Made by a program: the position numbers and the translations under genes
Source of the DNA: Trichodelitschia bisporula
Lineage: Eukaryota; Ascomycota; Dothideomycetes; Phaeotrichales; Phaeotrichaceae
Length of the DNA stretch: 64,000 bases
Reading direction: 5' to 3'
Assembly: GCA_010356995.1 (NCBI GenBank)
Contig: ML996700.1
Coordinates: 62,001 to 126,000 of the forward strand
Shown here: one piece after another, positions 32,457 to 43,833 of the stretch
How positions within the stretch are numbered: the stretch's first letter is position 1
Layout of the letters: each line of letters begins with the position of its first letter
The notes under the pieces: generated by a model
The model's database searches: none
The model's input: the letters and a program-made list of their open reading frames with translations, nothing else
What the model was told of the DNA's origin: nothing

Positions 32457-35355
32457 TCAAGCCACCGGCGGATTGGTGATGACGCCTTCGTATTCCCGTG
32501 ATGCGATGTAGTCCAGCGTGCGTTGGAAATGACGTCGCGGATTTTCCAGTGCGTTGGCAATAGCTGGATCTGCGCCCTGCAGGTTGGAGTGGATGAGCTC
32601 AATGAGCCCATTAAGGTACTTCGTCGTAACCTATGCATCCCAGTTAAACCCCGCGTTGAATAACATCATCATTTCAAGACTTACCGCCTCGTTCTCCTGG
32701 TCGAAGTAGTAGACGTATCTGTTTAGAATCTCCACGAAGAGCTCAATGGACACTGCAGTATCCATGCAGGCATCTGCGACACGGAGCGCACGCTGCAAGC
32801 ACTCAAGCACGCGCTTTCCATCACGATAGAGCTGTACCTCATCAGTTACTGATGAGCCCTATTTTAAGTCACATACCTCTTTCGACTCATCCTCATTGAG
32901 TACCCGAATCTCGGTTGCCCACCAGAGATGGCTTGCCATGTATACAGCGCGACACTGATCCGGTTTTTTTAGGAGTTTGCTTCCGTGCAACGCGCACTTG
33001 GTAATGAGCGTGTCGTAATTGTCCCTGGTGAAGTTGCGCGTCGAGTGCAGCCCGCCCGCAATGACACATACTGCCTGGAATTGAGCACGAGAATCGCTGA
33101 TCGCCTCTTCGTACACGGTAAAGGCCTGCGCGAAGAATTCGTAGGCGATTTCCTCGTGCCCAGTCTGGTCGGCAACCTGGCCACAAGCTACAAAAAGCCG
33201 GAGAGCCATGTCGTTGAAGCCAGTGACGCGGGTGTAGAGTTGCGAAAGCATCTGGTGCAAGAACTTGTACAGCGCAGCAGATTGGGTTGACCAGTTATCA
33301 TCCAAGTGCTCGCGAGCCTTGTAGCGTCGCGCAAGCTTGATTGCTTGAGTGACGAGGGGAGGGTAGGTATATTTAGTCCGCTCAACGCCTTCTGAGAAGG
33401 CCTTTTGCGCTGTTTGCAGGAGCTTCGCCCAATTAGCAGGTTTTCGAACCAGACAAGAAGTAGTACCTTGAACTGGTCATCGTTTGTGTTGCCTTTGAGC
33501 AAGTGAACGATACGCGCCAGCCATCCCTGCTCTTCAACTGTCTCATCAGTCTCCGCGCCTTTCCTTTGCAGAGGACCGCCGGGATATCCTCCAGCTTGCT
33601 GCATTCCTTCCTTGATGATGACCTTGAGGACCTCGAGGATGGCTTTGAGGTTCTCTTCTGAGTCGATGTTGATCTGATTCTTCAGCAAAGCCCGCGCGAT
33701 CTCCCCAGCAACTGCTCTTCGTGTGGGGTAAGGTTGATCTTGCTGCAGAGGAATGAAGCTGGGAAGCGCCAGGGCGGTGAATATGGAAACGTACGACCGA
33801 ACAGGCGCCAGGAGCAGATTGAGGATGTTGGTTTGTGCGGCCTGTGAATGCAAGTCTGCACTGTTGGCATGCTGGGCGACGTTCTCTCTTGCGAACTCCA
33901 GAACCTGGTCGACGTAGTCTAACCGATCGGGGTACACGTTTCTGGTTATATTAGCAAGTGGGGATAGTTCTCAAGTGTCATCACTTACAGGGCAAGATTG
34001 GTGAGTGACACGAGGAGCGCAATGGCATCCGCGAGTGGTAAGCGCTGCAGCTTGATGAGACTCGTCACTTGCTCGTGGAATATTTCGAAGAGCTTTATGC
34101 TGTCCGGAATTCCCCGCGTCTTCGTTTCGGCTTCGGCTTCCGGCTCTTCGCTACCAGCTAGGGTCGGTGCTCTCGAGTCAACGGGAGTATCAGCAGTCTC
34201 TCCGTTCTGATGAGACTCTGGCACAGCATCCTTGGAGAGCTTCAAGCGCTCTAGAAGCTTCACGGTCGCTTCCTCCTCGTTCTTTTGACGATCCTCGGGG
34301 GTCTCGGCGTTGGCTTCTCGAGCGGAATAAGCCGAAAGTCTGTCCATCAAGCCAATGACGATCGCCTTCACATTGACCTGAGGATGTAGCCGCGCGGTTG
34401 CCGAGAGGAACTGATCCAGCGTGTGGAGATGGAACTCATCTGGGAAAACTTGCGTGACGACTGGAGAGAGTCAGGACATGTCCACTTTCCTCTAAGCAGA
34501 ACCGACCTTCCAGCAAGTACTCCTGCGCCAGGACATCCTTGCACTGAACCACCTGTTCCAGCAACGGTCGCAAAATCTGCTTGTAGTTCTCCAGATCGAC
34601 CAGTTGGCTTAGCCGTACCAGATTGTTGCCAACTAGCAGCTGCAGCTCCTTCCGCTCCTTTGTCCGCTGATCACGTTCCCTAGAATGACCTTGATGCTGA
34701 AGCCGGACCCAAAGCTTATTCATCTCGACAAAGTTGGTCAGAATGAAGTTGATAGAGTCCTGAAGGTTGCCCTCAGGACCATCGCCGCTGCCGGTAGGGA
34801 GGTGGTCTCTAGCTTGCCCGCTTAAGTAGTACCGAAGGAACAGTCCCCGAACAGGATGTTGTATGCCGCGGCTCATCTCCATCATGTCCTTCATGATCTC
34901 CTTGACGGGAGCATCCTCTATGGACATGTAGACAGTGCCGACAGTTATCATTAGGTAGAGGCGCGGAATGATGTTTCCCGCATACTGCACAAGCTCGTAG
35001 AGGTCGGCGAGGTGGTTTACAGGATGGTTATCGCGAAGGTAGACTGAAAGATGACGTAGCGCATCAAACACCGCCATGTAGAGCTCGTAGTACTGTTTGG
35101 GTCCGAGAGCGCTCGTGCGCAGTTCGGACACGAGGGTGGAACTGCGACACACAGCCGTTAGCCATCGAGCTCACCTGGCGGCGGCAACAACTCTGTGCCA
35201 TCTTGCTATTGCTCTCACCTGCATTTCAGAGCATCCATGAGCTTGCCCGGTGTCTCCAGGCAGCGCCGCATCAGCACCGTCTGCTGTCGCACGACCGTCA
35301 ACGCCTCGTCAAGCAGGCGGGCTTGGTCCTCGGCGGCCGGAGGGGGCGACGCCAT
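32457..35355 (-). CDS. vps35: Retromer complex subunit VPS35
   Basis: Core alpha-solenoid subunit of retromer, which recycles receptors from endosomes to the Golgi or plasma membrane. Seven exons: 32457-32630, 32685-32831, 32877-33422, 33467-33941, 33989-34460, 34507-35141 and 35219-35355, giving 861 residues. Family markers are [40 protein letters not shown] joined across intron 1, the VPS26-binding motif [14 protein letters not shown] near residue 100, [18 protein letters not shown] across intron 2, and the C-terminal [18 protein letters not shown]. An acidic, Glu/Ala-rich insert (about 34100-34330) is probably a loop. The last exon is read in a frame different from the longest open frame there; only this one gives the family end. 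Very secure. Confidence 0.95.
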
Positions 35356-35940
35356 GGCTGCAGAGTAACGAGTCCAGAGTAATTGGCGATAGGAAGAGAG
35401 ACGGAGGTGATGCGATCGAGATGCGCGAGATGGGGTGGACCGGGATGTTTGGAGGTCAAAGTCCCAGAGGTGAGGCAGGGTTGCCAAGGTGTAGCGCCAC
35501 AGCTTTCGTCCCCTCCCGCAGCTGTGCCACTTACCCAACGATCAAAGGCAACGTCTTCTCAGTTCAGAGCAGATGTTGAGTTCTTTGCTTCAAACTCCAT
35601 CTCGGATACGCATTGTTTCCATCTTGCTTCTCATTAGGATCTATTTCAGATCCACGATGCTAGCTATTCATACACATGATCGTTCCGCTATTAGCTCTGT
35701 TTTCCACAGATCCAAGCTCGTCTAAACTCCGCCCAATGCAGTCCTGTACCCAAACCGTAACATCATAAATCAGATATCATCCTTGCGTGCCCCCGAATCC
35801 ATTAATCCTCCTTTAGTGCGCCGGTCCAATGCCTATCCACCTTCCGTTCCGAATCCACCTTCCGTTCCGAATCCACCCCCGCCGACCGTACCAACCGCCC
35901 CTATTCCGACCTAGAATCCCACATTCCGCTTCGCTGACTC
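35356..35940. other. Upstream region of VPS35 and 3' region of a secreted-protein gene
   Basis: No gene supported. Contains an 18-bp tandem repeat at 35835-35877 listed separately. Confidence 0.5.
35835..35877. repeat. 18-bp tandem repeat, 2.4 copies
   Basis: Unit ATCCACCTTCCGTTCCGA occurs at 35835-35852 and 35853-35870, with a partial third copy starting at 35871. It lies just beyond the 3' end of the secreted-protein gene. Confidence 0.9.
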
Positions 35941-36522
35941 TCAATCGTGCGCACCGCCGTTCACCCCCTTAACATCCGGCACTTCCGTCCGATTCACCCA
36001 AATCGGCGACTCCTTCGGCAACACCGGGAATGGAGCCGTCATCCCGCTTGGAAGCGTGGCGCGGCTCGGAGCCGTGGTCAGCGGCGGGGAGACTGAGACC
36101 GACGGGGCGGCGGACGGAACAACCAGCGACGGGAGGATAGTCGGAATGGAGGAAATAATCGGTAATGGCGTAGCAGAGGCATGGGCCAGCACGCTCGCCT
36201 CGTCGAACGTGTGCCACATGCCCTCGTGGACAACGCAGGGGAAAGAGGCCGCTGCGGGCGTGACTACGGCCGGGGCGGGTGCCGGGGTGGGGGTTGTTAA
36301 GATGACGGCGGTGAGTGTTGCGAAGTTTTCCACCGTGGTGACGAGAGTTGAGACTTGGACATCGGTGACGGTTGTTGGGGTGGGGGAGAGGCCTGCATCG
36401 ACGTTGACGACGGAGTAGGGTGCGCGGGGGTGGAAGAGGTGCCGAATGTCTATGGGAAAGGCGGAGGAGAGGGGCACGGCGGCGAAGAGAGCGAAGAGGA
36501 GGGTTGCTGAAGGTGTGTACAT
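35941..36522 (-). CDS. Secreted Pro/Ser/Thr/Val-rich protein, unknown function
   Basis: Single exon, 193 residues from the Met at 36522 (an in-frame Met at 36540 adds six residues). The N-terminus MYTPSATLLFALFAAVPLSSA is a clear signal peptide. The mature part is low-complexity, with long runs rich in Thr, Pro, Ala, Ser and Val, one cysteine (SFPCVVHEG) and one potential N-glycosylation site (NRT). No C-terminal hydrophobic tail is present, so it is neither GPI-anchored nor membrane-spanning. A TATATA element lies about 110 bp upstream near 36635. It could be a small wall-associated or effector-like protein; low complexity makes function unassignable. Confidence 0.6.
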   Translation of the reverse strand: MYTPSATLLFALFAAVPLSSAFPIDIRHLFHPRAPYSVVNVDAGLSPTPTTVTDVQVSTLVTTVENFATLTAVILTTPTPAPAPAVVTPAAASFPCVVHEGMWHTFDEASVLAHASATPLPIISSIPTILPSLVVPSAAPSVSVSPPLTTAPSRATLPSGMTAPFPVLPKESPIWVNRTEVPDVKGVNGGAHD

Positions 36523-36540
36523 TGTGAATGTGATGTACAA

Positions 36541-38714
36541 GTGTTGCTGAGAGAGTGAGTATGTAACTGATGATCGGAGATATTTGTTGGGGAAGAATGA
36601 AGTGCAGACCTATGGTCAGTCATTCTGTCGGCTATATACGCAGAACAATCCATGAGGCTAGGATGGCTTGCGCTGGAGGTTGGTTTACGAGCCTTGCGAT
36701 GAGAAAGGCTGGTGCTTCCACTTTCCAGCCACCGCCAAGCAAAGGTACCGCGGCGTTTTGGGCCGAGGCTGGTCCGTGCGCCCGACACCGCGCGGCTATT
36801 TGCGCCTCATCCCTGCTCAACACCAACCTCCCCACCATCACGAGAATCAGACAACTACGGTACAGTACTGGCTGTTCAGGGCTGGTAGCCGCTATACAGA
36901 GGTACTCTCTTCCTTCAAAAGCTGGCTGCTGCATGGCGTTTTGGAGGCTGCATTCTCGCCAGTTCCACATTTGCAGCCTTCCCGCTGGCCGGTGATGCGC
37001 CATGATCGCATTCTCGGAACGAGCGCTACAGAACTGAAGCAGTCTGCCTCGCTTGAAGGACCTTGGTCAACGGCTATACTGCATAAAGTTTGGTAGCATG
37101 TCTGGTCCGGGTGCGGTGAGACGCAGTGTGCGTTGTTCTCTCGGGGCTATCTCCTTGCGAGTGCTCTTTCATTTCCGGGCCCTTCGGTTTGGCCTGACCC
37201 GCCAGAGGCCCCATTAGTGAAGGAGGGCTCCCAAGCAGATGATTTTGAAAGAACAGCACCCATGGTAATATACGGGTAAACCGACTCACGACGCTCGCCC
37301 TCGCCCTTGCATCCGGCACTGCACCTCAGAGCATGTCGAGAGGTATGAAAGTGACAACCCTGACGGCAAACAGTTAGATATCAACAGCTTCTTATATTTT
37401 CGCTAGTTACCACGAATTCAGCTTGAACCACGGGGAGCATACAGGGAGCATACGGATATACATATCCTGCGCCAAATCAGCAAGCAACAACTCGAATCTC
37501 TACGTCCGCCCCATCCTCTCCCTTATCAAACAATCTCAGCCCTCTCAACGGCTTCGGCAGACAGATAACCATCAGCCCACAGTTCTTGCCGCTCAGTCCC
37601 GACCGCAGCACAAAGACCCCGCAACACCCAACTAGCACAAGGCCAGCTCCGCCTCAACACCAAGCCCACATCCACCTAATCCCCAACATCACTCACATAC
37701 TGCTCTTCCATCCTCACTCCTCCCCTAACGCTCCCCGTGTATCAACAGCATTCCTCAACACAATCACCCTCCTCCTCCCACCTCACCGCAGGGAACACAA
37801 GCATGCACTCAACCACGTCGCACCCGCGCCCGCCCATACCCGCCGCCCCGGTCCCGGTCCCACGCACACGACCCACAGAATGGATTCGCCGCTCATATCC
37901 ACAGCATCACTGTTACAAGCGCGTTGGGACTGCACGTGTTGAGTTCCAAGGCCGAGTGTTCGGGTGCGGATTGTGGTCGACATATGTGGATGTGATGTCA
38001 TTGGTACACGCGGGTGAATGGTCGGACGGTTAGGGCTGGCACGTTTCCGCTTCCCGCCGCACGTGTAAGGGATGTTTCGATTGGAACGTGCGACCGGTTT
38101 GGAAACATCATGGCAAATCTGCGGCGAAACACCATCACCGCCGTGGCAAAAAGCGTGGGGAGTTATTAATTACTCGCATTACCGCAGGCCTGGAATCCGA
38201 CCATTCCCTCAGGCTTCCCCTCTGTGGTATCTGCCTACATACAACTCAATTACAATATTCCTACACTAGGTCCCCATGGGCCGAGAATTATGCCGCCCAG
38301 ATGCCGGCGTCGTCCCCGGTGATAAATGGCGGTGAACCACGCTCCGCTCGCTACCTAACACCCCACTCCAGATGTCTCCGCTATCCAACCTGACCCCACT
38401 GGCATGTTCAATCGCTCCCTCGCCCGGTTCCCAATGCAATAGTCTTTTTGTTTCCCGTCCCGCCAAAGCGCACCTAAGCAAGCAACACCGAAAAAAAGCC
38501 ACACATAACGCCTTCTAGATGGTGGTGTCGTCGAAACGTCGAAGGAGTGCTTCCATGCAGAAACCAGGCGCAAAAAAAAAGCATACGACCAAAGAGACCG
38601 CGCAGCGGAGAGTCCTTTTTCTAGAACCAAGATCGTGACACTTCATTAGTGCCTTTTGCAACAGTCTGATGCCGCCGCTGATGCAGTGATGGGGACTCTC
38701 CGCTAGGAACGCGC
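36541..38714. other. 2.2-kb intergenic region, no gene supported
   Basis: Frames such as 36570-37096 and 37586-38033 are low-complexity, overlap in several registers and have no motif. A short direct repeat (GGGAGCATAC twice) lies near 37432-37451. The part after about 38400 is the 3' side of the DUF7137-like gene. Confidence 0.45.
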
Positions 38715-39670
38715 TCAAAACACACCAAAGCCGCCAGCGAACCACGTAAAAGACACAACGGTGATGGCGGCCATGCTGAAGAGGAAGCCGAGCAGTTGGC
38801 GTTCCATGGAGCTCATGGCTCCGCTGCAGGTCGGACAGTTGAATTCTAAGAGAATTAGCCCAGTGCCATTGGACACACAAGGCCAAACTTACCGCTCAAG
38901 GGGGTGTACGGCTGCGGCGTGTACATTCCGAAAGTGAACTGGTTGAACACGGCTAGATAGCCGGCCCTGGGGATGCTCGTGACGGCGCTGCCAGCGTCGT
39001 AGATCATCAGGGTGTAGGTGTTGGTCAGCAGCGGTTGGGTTGCCGTTGCTTGGTACTTTCCAGTATCCCAAATGATCTTGCCCGTCTCCGACACGGACTG
39101 GTTCATGGCGAGCGTGTAGGTAGCCTGGTTGCCCTTGCACGACGCCACGATGTTGATGGCCGACGGCGTCACCGATAGCGATGTGTAGTTCCAAGCAAAA
39201 GTCACAAAATCACCAATCTTGTAGTACTGCGCTCCAGAGAGGGGCGCGGGCGTGATCATTGAGATGCCGCCGGCAGGCAGGCGCGGATCGAACTCCGTCG
39301 TCGCAGCAGCCTCGGAATCCGTGGTGTTACCCTTGGACCCCGAGCCGGTCTGTGTAACTTTTTCGGATCCCGTAGTCTTGGAGCCTGTGCTGGCCTTGTT
39401 GGACGCGCTGGATGTCTTCGCTGCCGACGTGGCTTTGGTTCCCGAACTCGCTGCTGCTTGATCCCCTTTGTAACGTCAGCGTCTACTCAGGCCTAGAATG
39501 TTTCGCCTGTCACCATCATCCTGCCGCCGGAAAAGTCCCCATCCTCTCCGCTCTAGCACTGCGCGTTCGTGTGTTTTCTCCAGGCCACCGCTCACGTCTT
39601 GCGGCCACGGCCATGCGGCAGAGAGAAGGAAGAAGCTTGCTACCACCAACACTAGTTGATGAAGATGCAT
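38715..39670 (-). CDS. DUF7137-like secretory/membrane protein
   Basis: Fungal-specific protein of unknown role. Exons are 38715-38845, 38893-39465 and 39514-39670, giving 286 residues. A signal peptide (MHLHQLVLVVASFFLLSAA) is followed by a basic segment ending RRQDDGD, a Ser/Thr/Lys-rich stretch of about 50 residues, and then a conserved beta-rich domain: FDPRLPAGGISMITPAPLSG, AQYYKIGDFVTFAWNYTSL, SVTPSAINIVASC, KIIWDTGKYQ and YLAVFNQFTFGMYTPQPYTP. The last exon adds FNCPTCSGAMSSMERQLLGF and a C-terminal hydrophobic helix FSMAAITVVSFTWFAGGFGVF, consistent with a membrane tail. Intron 1 uses a weak donor (GTGACA) and a CAAAG acceptor, chosen because it alone keeps the frame. Domain name is from recalled family pattern. 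Confidence 0.8.
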
Positions 39671-41463
39671 TGTGAAAGAATAGTGGCCCTACGTAGGGCG
39701 CGAACAAAGAATGTAAAAACTGAGAGACGGTGGGGAGGCTGGGGACCGAATGCCCTTGCAGGCGGGGAGCTGCGCGATGCAACACGTTGTCCGAGTGATA
39801 AGGGGCGGTTTGTGATGAACCTTGTTTTGGGGCGCCGAGCGATGGAGATGTCCACGATGGACAAGCGGCGAGGTCAAAACAAACACATCAAGCGAACGAA
39901 TTATGAGGGATTGAAGATGCTGCAGGTGCGAAGAAGGTGAGAAGGGTGTTTTGGCGGAAAGTGAGAGCGATGAGAACGAATGTGTGGTAGAGTACTGGGG
40001 GCGGTGGGGGGGGCGAAGTCCGGGCAAAGGAGAGAAGGGAGGGCAGGGGTAGAAACAATGAGGAAAGTGAGAGCCGCGTACAAGAAAAGTTGTCGGCCGG
40101 GGTAACGCACTATTGGGGCCGGGACTGGGGTTGTTCGTGCCTTGTAAAAGTCGAGGCTTGTAGTTGCATGGCTAGCTAGCATTGTGCAGGATTTGTGCAG
40201 CCGATGTGCAGAAAGGGCTGACATTCTCTCCTTATTCGTTTGCCTTGTGTTCCCCGATCCCTTGCTCTAACTCCATTAGGGTTGCCTGCGCCACGAATGC
40301 GATGCCAAAATTAGGTTAGAGTGGAACACATGAAGCTCTCCTTCTATCACCACCCAATCATTCCAGCATCATTCTCTCCGCTCCACTCTTTTCTTCGGCC
40401 TTTCTCCACCATACTTTGCGACTTCGTGACCTGCAGCCTGCACGTAACGCATGAGGTTATGAGGTAGCATTTTCTTCACTTACGTGTGCTTTCTGCTCGT
40501 CGGCCCCGCATTTGTTTCATCCGATCGGAACATCCGGCTGCGCATTCGTCCTCCCATTACGGCTCAATAACATATGCCTCGCCATGAACGTCGTCGCCCG
40601 GTGTCTTCTCCAGCGGTTCGAGGATGATGCCAACAACCTAAAGCTCTAAATGGCTCTCACTTGCCCTTTTATCAGCCATTTTTTCAGCATCAGATGTCTT
40701 GGAATCCTAAGCGTTGCTGCCCGTACAGCCGGCACGAAACAGGTTTATGCGAAGAGTCCACACTCTCCTCTACCTGTACATTTTCCAGCCTAGTGAACAT
40801 TCGACACTCGAGTATGAATATTCTGCAGCTCGCCGCCAATTCAAGCGCAATTGATCCGTCCTGCTGCTTCTTGCCGCCGTGATGTTTGCATTCTTGCCAG
40901 ATCTACTGTAGTACATACATACTGACATGGAAACTAGACCTCGCTCAGGCTTCCAGCTTCCGCCTGCGCCATGGACTCCCAGTCGCTGGCGGTGTGCGGA
41001 CATAATGCTGCTGGTTCCTCACTCCTTTAATTCGCTCTTTCGCCAGGTAATCAATCTGTTCAGATTCGGTCCTAGCATGCATTCAGACTCCACACCCACT
41101 CTTACGCCTCTCCCCATAGTCCACGTCTTCGGCGGAGTACTTCTTATCCTTCTGATATGCCGCTGATGCATGCAGTTTGCCGCATGTGCCTTGCATCGGA
41201 AACGGCTCATTCGCAATCACTTCTATCGCCCTGCATCTCGACGCTCGATGTGCATAGCAGATCCCATAGTGACCAGACTTCAATGGTCGGTGACTGCATG
41301 CGTGGTCTACCAGCAGAGTGTTTCCACGCAAGGAGTCGCGGCACCATCAGCTCTGCGATAACGCAGAATGGGCCCAGATGTTAAGTAGCGTCTCTCTTGC
41401 CCGAATCCTCCGATTTTTATCCATCTCCGTATCTTCCGTGAAGTATCGAGGCTCGTGGACAAA
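39671..41463. other. 1.8-kb intergenic region, no gene supported
   Basis: Upstream region of the DUF7137-like gene and of the methyltransferase gene. Frames at 39652-40224 (minus) and 40661-41384 are short and overlapping, without motifs. Confidence 0.5.
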
Positions 41464-42444
41464 ATGACCCAGGACGACCCCTATCTCATTGGCCGCAGTC
41501 GCCAGGAGACTGAACGACTCAATCGCCAACACCAATTCTACCACAAGTATATACCTCCTGGATGAAGGCCTTCGCATGATTAACACGCAGAGAACCATTG
41601 GCTACCTCCTCCACCCAAGCATTACCTCGCATCTTGCAACGGTTCCCAACCCTCGCATCGCTGACGTCGCAACCGGCACCGGCATCTTTCTCCGCGAAGT
41701 AGCAAAGTCCCTCCCACCCACCGCCCAATTCGATGGCTTCGATATCTCGCCCGACCAGTTTCCCGCTCCAGAGACGGTCCCAAAAAACATGCGCTTCCAC
41801 GTTGTAAACGCCAAACAGCCATTCCCTGCCGAATTCATCGGCAAATTCCACGTCGTGCACCTGAGACTCCTTGTGGTAAGTTCGTCATCACCCATTATGT
41901 TCAGCCTACCAACCGACAGTGTGCAATGTGCTCCGTGGAAGACTGGACCACAGTCGCTCGCAACGTTATCGCCCTCCTCAAGCCCGGTGGAGCCATCCAG
42001 TGGACTGAAGGCCACTTCCGGGCCATGCTTCCCGTGTTACGCTCTTCGCCTGTCCCCGCGGGTACCAGCGCTCTCGATACTTTTATGGGACTTTGGATTA
42101 ATGCACCGGAGATGAAGGACAAGATGCCGCTCGACATTTCGAAGGCGTTTGGCTGTCTGCTCCGTGTGTTTAAAGAGCTAGGATTGAAGAGCGTGATGCG
42201 CGATGTGGTACCGTCGGACCGCTTGGGGGAGTGGGGCCGGAAGGAGGGGACGGAGGTCGAGTTGGCGCTCTTTGGGTCAGGGATGTCAAGGGAGGAAGAG
42301 AAGTTACTGAAGGGAATGGGGTTGGGGGATGAAGAGGTGCAGCTGTGGAAAGAGGTGTATCCGAAGGCAGTCCAGGAAAAAGAGGAGGGTGCATACGTGA
42401 TGTTCCCCATCCACGTCACGTTCGGTTTCAAGCCCAGTCGCTGA
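41464..42444 (+). CDS. SAM-dependent methyltransferase (fungal class I)
   Basis: Methyltransferase of the kind common in fungal secondary metabolism, substrate unknown. Exons are 41464-41546, 41593-41875 and 41920-42444, giving 296 residues. N-terminal DDPYLIGRSRQETERLNRQH is typical of this group. Motif I is PRIADVATGTGIFLREVA, followed by FDGFDISPDQFP (motif II, acidic residue for SAM ribose), then FHVVHLRLLV, then the post-motif EDWTTVARNVIALLKPGG and AIQWTEGHF. Joining exon 1 to exon 2 needs the GCAGAG acceptor at 41592 (not the GCAG two bases before) to keep frame; this gives HKTIGYLLHPSI. No biosynthetic enzymes lie next to it, so there is no evidence for a metabolite cluster. Confidence 0.85.
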
Positions 42445-42849
42445 ATGTCCTGTGAGACTCGAACCTTGGGCTGGGTTGACCATTCTGTAGTCAGATTAGG
42501 CTATGTAAAGCCTATTCCGGCACCCATCGATCTGAGACCCCTGTGGCCTGATTATGCGGTGCACAACCCCAACATATCTCACCTCACTCCTTCCAGGCGA
42601 GCGACCACATGATCAATGCAAATATTTAGCAAGGGCATTTTGATGCTCTGATTGAAACTGCTGACTATACACAGAGGAATATCCATTATTCCCCACAGAC
42701 ATCCGGCCGGGCCGTCCGTCCCTTCCTTCTTCCACTCAACTCTCACCCCAAGCCCCAAGAAACGAAAACCCCGCTCCCATCGGCCAGCAAGCAAGCTCGC
42801 AGCCATCGATCCAATCTAGTTACAAGTTTCGACGTCCAGATGTCGCCAT
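42445..42849. other. Intergenic region between convergent genes
   Basis: 3' regions of the methyltransferase and Egh16-like genes; no gene seen. Confidence 0.5.
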
Positions 42850-43661
42850 TTAGTCCTGCTCCGCCGCATCGGCAGCCTTGACGTCCGCCGCCGCAGTCGC
42901 AGCTCCCGCACCACCGGCAGCACCAGCCGCAGCCGGCGCCGCCGCGCCCGCACCCTGCACCAGCTGCACGGGCATGCATCCGCCGAAGGGGCCTGCGCGC
43001 GCCGGGTTCTGGCAGCGCACCATGCAGACATTACTCTGGCCGGCGACAGTGCCCGTGCAAGTCTGGTCAGCGGGAATAGCGGCGGTGAGGGCCTGATCGT
43101 CGTTAACGTCTGCCGGAAAGGAATTGGGGGAGGAAGAGAGGACATACCTGATCCGACTTGGCCGTGGCACGGTTGTTCCCGTTGTTGCCCGGCGCCTGCG
43201 TCGTCACCTTAATGGCCTGCCAGTTGGTGCCCGTGCCGGTGGCGTCGATCATGCAGGTGTACGGCCCGGCGCCGTCGCCGTTGACCTGGTGCAGCGTCAT
43301 TTGCAGCTCGCCGCCCGCAGTGACCTGCGGCAGGGTGCCGCCGTTCTGCTGGAGGACGGCCTGGGTGCCGGCTTCGATGTCGTTTTCGCCGCCGCCGAGG
43401 GTCTGTCCGCAGGTCGCCTTGTTTTGGCCGCGGAAGCGAGTGCTGTCTTGCTGGAAGGGGTTGCGGCCGGTGCCGTCGCGGGGAGTGGCAGGGTCAACTG
43501 CAAATTGTTAGGAGGGTTGTGGGTGGGGATAGGAAGGACGTACTGCCGATGGCGCTGCCGGCACCACCCGCGTCACCGACGGCCTTGACGATGGCGCCGT
43601 GGCCAGCCACGAGGTTGGTGAAAGCCAGAATGGCGAAAGCGATGGGAGTAGAGAAGTACAT
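42850..43661 (-). CDS. Egh16-like (gEgh16/MAS-type, DUF3129) secreted protein
   Basis: Secreted protein of the family first described in powdery mildew and in appressoria of Magnaporthe; some members contribute to host penetration, but molecular activity is unknown. Exons are 42850-43092, 43148-43497 and 43544-43661, giving 236 residues. A signal peptide ([20 protein letters not shown]) precedes the family start [13 protein letters not shown]. Then come [52 protein letters not shown], the segment around [20 protein letters not shown], and an Ala/Gly-rich tail. Several cysteines would form disulfides. The family also occurs in non-pathogens, so lifestyle cannot be concluded. A TATAAAG box sits at 43827-43833. 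Confidence 0.88.
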
Positions 43662-43826
43662 CCTGCCGGCAGGTAATTTGAATTTGAAAGGATAGTTTGG
43701 GGTTTGGGTAAGAGAGTGAGAGTTGAAAGTGAAAGAAGCGAGGAAAGAGACGAAGGCCTGTTCGTTTGCTGTGAAGATCTTGCTACCGGAGCTGATGATG
43801 TTCAATTCCACGAGAATGTCCCCGAT

Positions 43827-43833
43827 CTTTATA
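43827..43833 (-). promoter_or_regulatory. TATA box of the Egh16-like gene
   Basis: Minus-strand TATAAAG about 166 bp upstream of the ATG at 43661. Assignment is by position only. Confidence 0.5.

Noticed and set aside
41464-42444. Methyltransferase as part of a secondary-metabolite cluster
   Set aside because: No polyketide synthase, NRPS, terpene cyclase, P450 or pathway regulator lies in the window.
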